A stretch of 64,000 nucleotides of DNA from an uncultured Lachnospiraceae bacterium (lineage in GTDB: Bacteria; Bacillota; Clostridia; Lachnospirales; Lachnospiraceae): the NCBI GenBank assembly GCA_946558695.1, contig CAMNTQ010000001.1:1-64000 (forward strand), given 5' to 3'. The notes below the pieces were generated by a model that ran no database searches, was not told the origin of the DNA, and was given only the letters and a program-made list of their open reading frames with translations. Both the position numbers and the translations under genes were made by a program. This document shows, piece after piece, positions 56,412 through 64,000 of the stretch. Each line of letters starts with the position of its first letter. The stretch's first letter is position 1.

Positions 56412-59400
56412 TTAAACAAATACAGGATTAACACCTGTTGTCTTGGTCTGATTTTTAATATACTCTACAAAATACTCTGTGATCTGCTTATCGCCGATAT
56501 AGATATTGATAGGCTGGCTGCCATTTCCGCCGCCTCTTGCAAGAGCAGCGATTATCGCATTATATACTGCTGGATATACTGCTGAAGCAATACCTGCAGT
56601 AATTTGATTATTATTTGCTACTGTGGTGCGGCCTCCCATAGTTCCGATCATCTCGGGTCCAGCTTCATTTGCAATAAACATCTGGCCTTTTTGCGGGAAT
56701 CCGCCTTTTGCATAGAATTTGAATTTTGGAACTGGAACTGTAAGTCCGAGTTTACTCGCTTTTCCCCATGTTACTTTTATTTTAGGAAGTTTAAAACTTA
56801 TTTTAAGCGCTTTCGCAATACCGAGCCACCCTTTTACAGTTTTCCAGCCTTTCTTTGCAAGCGATACTTTTGCTGTTACAGCAGTTCCTACATATCCACT
56901 TATGCTTTTCCAGTTCTTTTTTGCAAGCGATATTTTTGCCGTTACAGCGGTTCCCACATACTCACTTATGCTTTTCCAGTTCTTTTTTGCAAGCGACACT
57001 GCTGTCGTTACAGCGGTTCCTACATACTCACTTATGCTTTTCCAGTTCTTTTTTGCAAGCGACACTGCTGTCGTTACAGCGGTTCCTACATACTCACTTA
57101 TGCTTTTCCAGTTCTTTTTTGCAAGCGACACTGCCGCTTCTACAGCATTCCCTACAAACTTTGTTAATGTTTCCCATCCTTTCTTTACCAAGGACACAGT
57201 GACTTCTATCAAAGTATCTTTAATCTTTAGTGCCGCATTAAAGAGTTTTCCCGCTGTATCCGCAACGTCTGACCACTTCATCTTGGCTATTCCGTCACAA
57301 ACGGCTCTAAACAGTCCATCCGCCAGATCCATAACAGCAACTAACGCATTGGCTATCAGAATGCCTACATCCGCTAATATTCCCAGCCAGTCAATGCTTG
57401 TAAGGAATTTTCCGATCTGCTGCCCGAGCTGTTTCCATTCAACCCCTTCCAAAGCCGTATTCAGGGAATCCAGTACCCCTTTTATGCCATCAGATACCGT
57501 CTTTCCGGCCTTTGACCAGTCAATTGTTCTGACCGCCTCGTTAATCGACTGATAGATCGCTGTGCCAAGTCCTGACCAATCGAAAGTTGTAACACCGACA
57601 TACCCGCCATCAATAATCGTATTGACTGCCTGTCCGAAAGAACTGCCAACCATCCCCCAATTGGTCGTCTGGATTATCGCATTAAAAGATTCCGTAATAC
57701 CGCCGACTATGTTTTTAACAGTCGTTTGTATCAGCGTCCAATCCAGATTCCCGAGAGCACCGTTAATCCCGTCACCAACGGCTTTTCCCAGACTGTCCCA
57801 ATGGAAATTAACCGCAAACGTATTCGCCGCCCCAAAGGCCGTATTTAGCCCCTCCGACATAGTCCATCCTACAAGTTCCCAATCGACTGTCTCAATGAAC
57901 CCGTTTAGAAAGGTGGCAATACTCTTTGCAATCTTATTGCAGGTTGCTTGTATTTTCTCCCATGGAATGTTTTCCAGCGCTGCATTGAGCTTTTCTCCAA
58001 GCATTGCGCCTATTTCGGTAAAATCAGCTTTCGCCCATGCATCTTTGATCATCTGGGCAAGATTCGTCATTCCATTGGAAACGGTCTCTGTATAGAACAG
58101 ATCTCCTGCGCTTCCTGATCCGCCAGCTCCGCCGCCCCCTGATCCGCCGCCTCCTGATCCATTTCCGGAAGAGGCATCCTGATCATTCAGTGCGTTGATC
58201 TGATCGAATCCCATGAGCGTTTTTTTATACTTCTCCGCCGCGCTTGTCGCATCTTTTGTAGCTCCCGCCGCATTACCCGCGCCGGCTGCTACGTTGTTCA
58301 TACCAGAGGCATAATCCGCAGTCCCTTTGTATGCTTTGATGTAAGTAGACTGCCCTGTAATAGCTGCGAAAAACTGTCCTACCGCATTGATTGCACCCAC
58401 CAGATAACTGATGAATGTATCAAGGATCGGTGTAACAACATTCAGGATTGGCGCAAACGCTGCTGCCAGACTGTTCTTAAGCTGTGTAAGCCCATTCATG
58501 AGGCTGGATATATTCGCATTAGCCCTTGAACTGTACTGTGCCAGATTGCCAAATCCTTCCTTCATGGCGGTAAACGCAGCCATGACAGCCATTGAACCGA
58601 TCATGAACTTCACCATATTGGCAAGTCCGCCAAGCTTTTGTCCGAATCCGGATGCATGTCTTCCGGTTGATCTTAAATTTTGCCCGAACCGGGATATCGC
58701 CCCGATTCCATTCTTCATTTTCTGAATGAGTGAGCCGAATACACCGCTGGCTTTTTGTATTACAGGTCTTACCGTAGAAAGTACTGCTTTCATTCCCTTG
58801 AAAGCACGGGAGCCAATATAAGCTGATTCTGTTGCGGCCCGCCCAATCAGCGGGATGCTCTGAATCGTGTCCGTGATCTTTGCTTTGATTTCTGCTGCTG
58901 CCGATGAAGCGTAAGCCTTTGCGCCGTTCATCTGTTGCTTGATTACAGAGCCTCCCATCTGCAGGTAACTTCCATTTGACAGGCCTTTTGTGGCATAGCT
59001 CACGTCATTCCCAGACAATTGCATTCTTGCTTTCTGATCCTGATATTGTGTAAGTTTTACTCTAGCTTCATCAATCTGTCTCTGAATATTCTGCCACTCT
59101 GCCGAATACACTTTATCACTTCCATCGGCCAGCATGCTTCGTTCCTCGTCTAAAAAAGCCGCAAGTGTATTTTGAGCCTCCTCAATCTGACTTCTAAGCT
59201 CCCGGTACGTACCTTCCGATTTGCTAATGCCTAATGAATCCCACTCTTTCTGCTTTGACACAAGTTCGTCCAATGAAGCTTTGCTTTCTTTAATGCACTC
59301 CTGAAGCTCAAGATAATCCTGAGAAACCTGAGAAGCCTTTGCCGGGTTCATATTGTTCTGTACAGTCTGCAGCTCCTCCAATTCGCTTTTTGCACTCTCA

Positions 59401-59687
59401 ACTCTCTCCGAGAGTTCCATGTACTGGTCTGTAGGTATCAGTATGCCGGCTTCTAGCATTGGCTGCTTTGCCATATCCCGGATCTGCGACATCATACCTC
59501 TTACTTTGGCCATCTGATTTTCTGCATCTTTAGACAGGGAACTTTTCATTCTGACGGAATCCATGTCTTTTTGCATACCTGCGGTACTCTGTCTGATTAT
59601 GGTTTTCGCTTTATTCATTTCTTTTTTCAGCGGTTCCATTGTTGCGTCAATAATGACACGCAAGGTTTCTAAATCCAACTCATTCAC
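56412..59687 (-). CDS. Phage tail tape measure protein
   Basis: 1091 aa; long N-terminal coiled coil, central hydrophobic segments, C-terminal repeats, Gly-rich hinge. Confidence 0.92.
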   Translation of the reverse strand: MNELDLETLRVIIDATMEPLKKEMNKAKTIIRQSTAGMQKDMDSVRMKSSLSKDAENQMAKVRGMMSQIRDMAKQPMLEAGILIPTDQYMELSERVESAKSELEELQTVQNNMNPAKASQVSQDYLELQECIKESKASLDELVSKQKEWDSLGISKSEGTYRELRSQIEEAQNTLAAFLDEERSMLADGSDKVYSAEWQNIQRQIDEARVKLTQYQDQKARMQLSGNDVSYATKGLSNGSYLQMGGSVIKQQMNGAKAYASSAAAEIKAKITDTIQSIPLIGRAATESAYIGSRAFKGMKAVLSTVRPVIQKASGVFGSLIQKMKNGIGAISRFGQNLRSTGRHASGFGQKLGGLANMVKFMIGSMAVMAAFTAMKEGFGNLAQYSSRANANISSLMNGLTQLKNSLAAAFAPILNVVTPILDTFISYLVGAINAVGQFFAAITGQSTYIKAYKGTADYASGMNNVAAGAGNAAGATKDATSAAEKYKKTLMGFDQINALNDQDASSGNGSGGGGSGGGGAGGSGSAGDLFYTETVSNGMTNLAQMIKDAWAKADFTEIGAMLGEKLNAALENIPWEKIQATCNKIAKSIATFLNGFIETVDWELVGWTMSEGLNTAFGAANTFAVNFHWDSLGKAVGDGINGALGNLDWTLIQTTVKNIVGGITESFNAIIQTTNWGMVGSSFGQAVNTIIDGGYVGVTTFDWSGLGTAIYQSINEAVRTIDWSKAGKTVSDGIKGVLDSLNTALEGVEWKQLGQQIGKFLTSIDWLGILADVGILIANALVAVMDLADGLFRAVCDGIAKMKWSDVADTAGKLFNAALKIKDTLIEVTVSLVKKGWETLTKFVGNAVEAAVSLAKKNWKSISEYVGTAVTTAVSLAKKNWKSISEYVGTAVTTAVSLAKKNWKSISEYVGTAVTAKISLAKKNWKSISGYVGTAVTAKVSLAKKGWKTVKGWLGIAKALKISFKLPKIKVTWGKASKLGLTVPVPKFKFYAKGGFPQKGQMFIANEAGPEMIGTMGGRTTVANNNQITAGIASAVYPAVYNAIIAALARGGGNGSQPINIYIGDKQITEYFVEYIKNQTKTTGVNPVFV
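56802..57197 (-). repeat. Six tandem 66-bp (22-aa) repeats within the tape measure gene
   Basis: 396 bp = 6 x 66; consensus VSLAKKNWKSISEYVGTAVTTA with central copies nearly identical in DNA. Confidence 0.93.
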
Positions 59688-59713
59688 CTCCTTCCCCGTT
59701 AAAAAGAGGCCAT

Positions 59714-60088
59714 CTATTGTTCGGTAGATGCCCTCTGATGATTTTTATATTCATAATATTGTCTTCTTCGTTCCTTGAACTCTTCAAATTCCTGCTTTTG
59801 CTTGCTTTCCTCAAATATTTGCTGTTCTTCGGAAAAAATATCCGGAAACTTATCCCACGGATAAGGAACCGGAATATTTTTATCAAGCTTAGCTGCCATG
59901 TGTTCGGAAAACCATTCTGCCAACTGATACATTTCAAGTAGCTTTTCTTTTGTTCTCACTGCCTGAACGCGCTTATAACTATCCAGCATATCCACAATCT
60001 CAGCAAGCGAACTATTCCAGAAGACTGTAATGCTGATTCCTGCATCAATTGCATTTGGATATAAAGCATTTATCAGGTCTGAAACCAT
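59714..60088 (-). CDS. Phage tail assembly protein (Gp15-like position)
   Basis: Upstream of tape measure; stop/start overlap TAATG with the preceding ORF. Confidence 0.6.
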   Translation of the reverse strand: MVSDLINALYPNAIDAGISITVFWNSSLAEIVDMLDSYKRVQAVRTKEKLLEMYQLAEWFSEHMAAKLDKNIPVPYPWDKFPDIFSEEQQIFEESKQKQEFEEFKERRRQYYEYKNHQRASTEQ

Positions 60089-60555
60089 TAAATCGTTACT
60101 TCGTCCAGACTCTTCATCTTGTCCAGCAATTCCTCGGTCTGATTCTCCGTAAAAAAACCCGACACCGCCATCGTCGGCATGATGACATCCGCCAAAAGCT
60201 TCACTTGGCTCCCGCCTGCTGCCAGATATCTGTCATAAATACTCTCTACAGTCTTATACTTTGTTCCATGATGCCACGGGGACATAGCCGCCTGAATGAT
60301 CGTGAGCATGATACTTAATCTCGGTATTCCGTCAATGGATACGATATTCAGCAAATTACAGCGGTATTTATCTTCCAGCTTTGTAATCATCTGTGTTGTA
60401 AGTTTTAAACGGTACTCTTCATCTCCTACCGCCCAATAGTGGAACTGCTTTCTCGTTTTCTTCCGTCCCTCTTCGAAGTCAGTCACGCATCCATCCTGTT
60501 CTGTATTCTCACTCTGTTTTTCTGAGAATCCTAATTCTTCATCTAATCCTGCCAT
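60088..60555 (-). CDS. Phage tail assembly chaperone-like protein
   Basis: EEYRLKLTTQMITKLEDKYRCNLLNIVS; located between major tail protein and tape measure. Confidence 0.65.
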   Translation of the reverse strand: MAGLDEELGFSEKQSENTEQDGCVTDFEEGRKKTRKQFHYWAVGDEEYRLKLTTQMITKLEDKYRCNLLNIVSIDGIPRLSIMLTIIQAAMSPWHHGTKYKTVESIYDRYLAAGGSQVKLLADVIMPTMAVSGFFTENQTEELLDKMKSLDEVTI

Positions 60556-60576
60556 GATCCTTTCCCTCCTTCACAA

Positions 60577-60987
60577 TTACGATGGATCCTCATAAGAGAA
60601 ATCGCTCTGTACTGCCATTGTTACTTCTGTCTCAATCACCCCGTTCACTCCGCCTCCGGTACGCTTTACGGAAACCTGCGCGTCATAGGTAGTAACAGAG
60701 CCGTCTGACAAGGTTTCCTTGAATTCGAGCACTTTGTTTTCCGCCGCTGCCGTGCGGAGTACCCGGTGTACTGCTGTCGTGGAATCATTCTTATACTTAA
60801 ACTTATATTTCATGTCTCCGACATCTCCGATTCCATTTTCATACTGTTTGTTTTTATCGTTCAGACCCGTATTCTCTACCTTCTCAGCCTCAACTCCCAG
60901 ATCTGGTATTTCTTTTAAGCCTACCAGTTCAATCCATGCTTCCGAACCTTTTTCACGGTATTCTAATTTTGCTCCATTCGCCAGCAT
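60577..60987 (-). CDS. Phage major tail protein
   Basis: MLANGAKLEYREKGSEAWIELVGLKEIPDLGVEAEKVENTGLND..., size and position. Confidence 0.8.
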   Translation of the reverse strand: MLANGAKLEYREKGSEAWIELVGLKEIPDLGVEAEKVENTGLNDKNKQYENGIGDVGDMKYKFKYKNDSTTAVHRVLRTAAAENKVLEFKETLSDGSVTTYDAQVSVKRTGGGVNGVIETEVTMAVQSDFSYEDPS

Positions 60988-60999
60988 ATGCTTCCTCCT

Positions 61000-61371
61000 T
61001 TATTTATTCCAAAATACCTGTTTTGTATCATTGTCGATAATCCCCTCATAACGCATGATTTTGTGCCTGAATCCACTCGCGGAAGGGTTGTCCATGCATT
61101 GCGTACGCACAAGCCCTAAATTTGATATCACATCATCCACTGTTACAGCCGTAGGTGAAGTGCTCTTTTCATCCCATATGTCAATACGGTACCTGATCTG
61201 CGACTTGTCCTCCTTCACTTGTTTTCCCGAAAATGTATGCTCAAGCACTTTGTTTTCCTCTTCGATATACTGTATCGCCGGCAGTTTCACAAAGTCTTCC
61301 GGATACTGGTCAGATACATTGTCAAATTGCCGGCTCAGCGCTGTAAAGATTTCATCTTTTACATTGATCAT
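61000..61371 (-). CDS. Phage tail terminator/completion-like protein
   Basis: Position between HK97-gp10-like and major tail genes; RYRIDIWDEKSTSPT. Confidence 0.6.
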   Translation of the reverse strand: MINVKDEIFTALSRQFDNVSDQYPEDFVKLPAIQYIEEENKVLEHTFSGKQVKEDKSQIRYRIDIWDEKSTSPTAVTVDDVISNLGLVRTQCMDNPSASGFRHKIMRYEGIIDNDTKQVFWNK

Positions 61372-61373
61372 TT

Positions 61374-61895
61374 TTAAAGCCTCCTTAACTCTTCTTTTAT
61401 TCTTTTTGAAATAATCTCAATCACCTCTTTTTCATTGTTCTTCAAGGCAGGGTATAGAAACGGATCTGCGGCCTGACCATTTATCTGATAAAAGATCCCA
61501 TCCTCCGTCTCCATCGAAAACCAGTGGTAGCGTTCTGCATCCGCCCGATTTACCTGACTTTCATGTACCCACCATGGCTCCTGTACATATACCGGGGCGG
61601 CATTCGGGGAGATATTCGCATGGTTTGCTTCACCTTTTGGTCCGGTTCCAAACTCCTGATATATGCCCTGAGGAACGTTTGTATACACTTCCCCGTGTAC
61701 CTCATGCCCTTTTGTGTGAACATCCGTCAAAATCTTTTCTCTTAGTTCACCGGAATTTACATGGGCTTTTAATTTAGCAGCACTTTGTACATAGCTGCAC
61801 GCTTCTTTCACCGCCCTTTCAGTCAGACGCATGTCCACAGCCGTATCCAATTGTCTGCAAATCTGTTCGACTCCGCTTATCTGAAAAGCAATCAC
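61374..61895 (-). CDS. HK97 gp10-like phage protein
   Basis: VQSAAKLKAHVNSGELREKILT...VYTNVPQGIYQEFGTGPKG. Confidence 0.75.
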   Translation of the reverse strand: MIAFQISGVEQICRQLDTAVDMRLTERAVKEACSYVQSAAKLKAHVNSGELREKILTDVHTKGHEVHGEVYTNVPQGIYQEFGTGPKGEANHANISPNAAPVYVQEPWWVHESQVNRADAERYHWFSMETEDGIFYQINGQAADPFLYPALKNNEKEVIEIISKRIKEELRRL

Positions 61896-62260
61896 AGTTT
61901 TTTCACCTCCAGCATAAGGTTCTTATAGGTTTTTATCGAAATGATATAGTAGTCTGGTTTTTCCTCTTCATAAAGCCGGATTCCGTCGTTTTCCTTCAGC
62001 AGTACGTCGCCGATCCGATATACTTCTGTACCCAGTCCCTCATCATAGGTGACTGTATACTTTCCTTCCAGCTTTATATTCTGGATGCGGTTGATCTCAT
62101 TGCCATATTGAGCAATCTGCAGCTTACTGGCTGCGGGCCATACAATCGCATATAATCCCTTTCCTGTTCCATAGCTCTTATTCGGCCCGCCTTCATTATC
62201 CTTACCCACTTTTAACGGGTGATGGTATATTTGTATCCTCCTGTTTCTTTTCAAACGCAT
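61892..62260 (-). CDS. Phage head closure/head-tail joining-like protein
   Basis: Position; MRLKRNRRIQIYHHPLKVGKDNEGGPNKSYG. Confidence 0.6.
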   Translation of the reverse strand: MRLKRNRRIQIYHHPLKVGKDNEGGPNKSYGTGKGLYAIVWPAASKLQIAQYGNEINRIQNIKLEGKYTVTYDEGLGTEVYRIGDVLLKENDGIRLYEEEKPDYYIISIKTYKNLMLEVKKL

Positions 62261-62561
62261 GTCCGCCACACCTCGCAATCCTTGCACTTCTGATCTGCCG
62301 CTGAACGGATTCCGGAAGGTCGTCAAATGTATAACTTCCGCCGCCCTCCGTCCTCCCTTTTTCTCCTTCCGTACCAAGCCGGTTATAATCTATTAATGCG
62401 ATCCTTCGAGGAAGGCCGGCAAGTTTTTCAGGTATGTATGTACGGTTTGTTTCCAGCAGTACAAAAGATTTTGCATCTTCCAACAGCGAAGTCAGCAAAT
62501 CTGCATCGGTTTCCTCTGTACGCTGCTTCAACCATATGATGTCATCCATCTTATTTTGCAT
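62202..62561 (-). CDS. Phage head-tail connector-like protein
   Basis: MDDIIWLKQRTEETDADLLTSLLEDAKSFVLLETNRTYIPEKLAGLPRRIALIDYNRLGTEG. Confidence 0.75.
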   Translation of the reverse strand: MQNKMDDIIWLKQRTEETDADLLTSLLEDAKSFVLLETNRTYIPEKLAGLPRRIALIDYNRLGTEGEKGRTEGGGSYTFDDLPESVQRQIRSARIARCGGHAFEKKQEDTNIPSPVKSG

Positions 62562-62793
62562 CCTTTTCACCTGTTTTGCTCTGAGCATTTTCTTTTGAAC
62601 CCACATTCAGCGTATCCAGAACCACTTTCCACCCTTCCTTAACTAACTTATCCTTTGTTTCCTTGTCAAAAGTGTTCTTCGTCTGTTTTCCTTTCTTTAA
62701 TGCCCACATTTCTTTAAATCCCTCCTTCTTAAGCTTCTCTGCCGATTCTTTTGATTCTGTACTGCGCTCTACATTGTTTCTCTTTAACCGCAT
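62551..62793 (-). CDS. Small phage hypothetical protein
   Basis: 80-aa Lys-rich ORF tightly packed between capsid and connector genes. Confidence 0.55.
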   Translation of the reverse strand: MRLKRNNVERSTESKESAEKLKKEGFKEMWALKKGKQTKNTFDKETKDKLVKEGWKVVLDTLNVGSKENAQSKTGEKDAK

Positions 62794-62810
62794 CTTTCTT
62801 CCTCCTGTCC

Positions 62811-63755
62811 TTATTCACCTTTTGGTTCGGCATCCTTGATACTTACATAAAGAGAATCTTTTTTGTTATCAGAAATCCAAATATCATGGAACCTGCGGTA
62901 ATCCATAGACCACGCATTTGCTTTCTGATAATTATCAGGTGTAAAGATTCTCATCTTGTCCTGTTTGGTTATGGCGATTGGAGTAATCCTCGGCATAATC
63001 ATGAAATTAATGTCCAAGGCAGTCGAGCCTTTGGCATATCCTCCTTCCTTCTGGCCTTCTGTTTTTCCATCGTAAATCGCAATCGCAGTATACATGCGAT
63101 TCGCCGGTGTCGAGATAATCGGCACTTCATCTACAGACGGGACATTTGTCTGGATTCCGCCTTTAGAGAAGGTAATGCTCCTGATCTTCTCCGCCAGTTC
63201 GAGTTCCAATTCCATGATAAATTCGTCAGTAGCATGTGCTACCAACGGACCATTATATCCAATCTCTCTGACGGCCTTGATTCCTTCTTTTAATTTTCTT
63301 AATGAAGAGGTTCCCGTCGCTCCCGGTGTATATCCGTAATTGACCATTCCGGCTTTTTTCGCCTCCATCGCCGTTGTTGCAATATTAGAGATTCTATATG
63401 CATCAATTTCAGGAAGCACGAAATTACGCTGAAATTCTGCCATCACAGAAGACGCTGTTACTACAAAATCAGTCTCGTCTACATCCATAGCATCAAGCTG
63501 GAACTTTCTGCCCCTGTCCTGTGTCATCTTTCTTGTCTCATACTCGAATGTTACGGCTCCCTGAACGTATCCTTCGTCTCTGTCATATTCTCCCATGCCC
63601 TGCACTGACATTTTAGGTATCTTTACTTCCGCGCCGCCGTTATATTTTACTTTTCCGGCATTTGCGTCCATCCATCCGGTTACAGACTCCCTTACTGCGA
63701 TCTGGTCTAACTGTTTCTGAAATATTGTTGCTGCTGCCAATGTGTTAATAGCCAT
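62811..63755 (-). CDS. Phage major capsid protein
   Basis: 314 aa; KVKYNGGAEVKIPKMSVQGMGEYDRDEGYVQGAVTFEYETRKMTQDRGRKFQLDAMDVDE. Confidence 0.88.
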   Translation of the reverse strand: MAINTLAAATIFQKQLDQIAVRESVTGWMDANAGKVKYNGGAEVKIPKMSVQGMGEYDRDEGYVQGAVTFEYETRKMTQDRGRKFQLDAMDVDETDFVVTASSVMAEFQRNFVLPEIDAYRISNIATTAMEAKKAGMVNYGYTPGATGTSSLRKLKEGIKAVREIGYNGPLVAHATDEFIMELELELAEKIRSITFSKGGIQTNVPSVDEVPIISTPANRMYTAIAIYDGKTEGQKEGGYAKGSTALDINFMIMPRITPIAITKQDKMRIFTPDNYQKANAWSMDYRRFHDIWISDNKKDSLYVSIKDAEPKGE

Positions 63756-63775
63756 ATTCTATCCCTTCCTTTCTT

Positions 63776-64000
63776 TTAAAACGGAGCGCTCATTGCCTTC
63801 GCAATCTGCTCCTCCAAAGCTTTTTCTTCATTCCCTGAAGCTCTTTTGGGCGGCTCCCCGCCTTTTAAACGTTCCTCAACCGCTTTTTCAACCGCACTCT
63901 GGAAAGCCTTCTCAATCGCTGATATCGACTTATTGCATGAGTCCGCATCTGTGTAATTAAGAACCTCTGCCAATTCAAGCGGAATGTTCTTTTCTGTCAG
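63776..64000 (-). CDS. Phage scaffolding-like protein (DUF4355-type), C-terminal part; runs off the right edge
   Basis: Frame stays open to the edge: LTEKNIPLELAEVLNYTDADSCNKSISAIEKAFQSAVEKAVEERLKG; the ORF-track start at 63973 is a TTG inside a longer frame. Confidence 0.75.
   Translation of the reverse strand: MTEKNIPLELAEVLNYTDADSCNKSISAIEKAFQSAVEKAVEERLKGGEPPKRASGNEEKALEEQIAKAMSAPF

Larger units (their letters stand above)
51100..64000 (-). mobile_element. Siphovirus-like prophage, late half (lysis, tail, head modules), extending past the right edge
   Basis: Contiguous minus-strand order scaffold, major capsid, connectors, tail, tape measure, tail proteins, holin, endolysin. Left boundary is approximate (51,096-51,143). 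Confidence 0.9.

Noticed and set aside
56802-57197. Possible CRISPR array
   Set aside because: Tandem 66-bp repeats are contiguous without unique spacers and translate in frame inside a tail gene.
56719-57552. 277-aa plus-strand ORF (and neighbours at 56604-57167 and 56855-57202) with repeated FFASDTAVVTAVPTYSLMLFQ
   Set aside because: Antisense shadow of the 66-bp tape-measure repeats; no RBS, and the minus-strand CDS is clearly the real one.
60070-60110. Programmed frameshift between the two tail-assembly ORFs
   Set aside because: The ORFs meet at a TAATG stop/start overlap with no clear slippery heptamer; translational coupling is sufficient.

Overview
The window is chromosome from a low-GC, gut-type Firmicute (probably Clostridia/Lachnospiraceae; inferred from gene content and codon style). 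Nearly all genes are on the minus strand. Left to right: the start of rpsB with a promoter and structured leader; two paralogous coiled-coil NlpC/P60 hydrolases; a Rieske/FAD oxidoreductase; gltD-gltB; a housekeeping block (CPBP protease, YbaK, Dus, HEMEH-motif protein, thioredoxin, NUDIX, RluA, GlgX); a soluble hybrid PAS histidine kinase; Cu/Zn-SOD; a 2-hydroxyacyl-CoA-dehydratase-like/double-cubane-type module (DCCP/YjiM-like, activase, DUF3343, class-V aminotransferase, flavodoxin-fold reductase, DUF5714); a partial cobalamin operon with a CobK-CbiE-CbiT fusion and two CobU paralogs; a sugar ABC operon led by YesN/YesM-type regulators and a degenerate RbsA-like protein; a disrupted SsuA/nitrate-type substrate-binding protein (SBP) gene; and the late half of a siphovirus-like prophage from about 51.1 kb past the right edge. 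Strongest discoveries: (1) a 3,178-bp large-serine-recombinase element at 47,701-50,878 carrying a CutC homolog and a 61-aa ORF. Its attL, attR, attP and attB can be reconstructed by eye: attP is a 10-bp perfect inverted repeat placed 16 nt either side of a GG core, and attB restores the SBP frame as GGRKGGMPEM. (2) attP lies inside the recombinase ORF, so excision would swap its 7-aa tail for a 38-aa tail. (3) An intact tandem ABC-ATPase-like protein has lost most catalytic motifs and sits between a loop-poor YesM kinase and the transporter it may regulate. All family names come from reading the translations; no database search was run.
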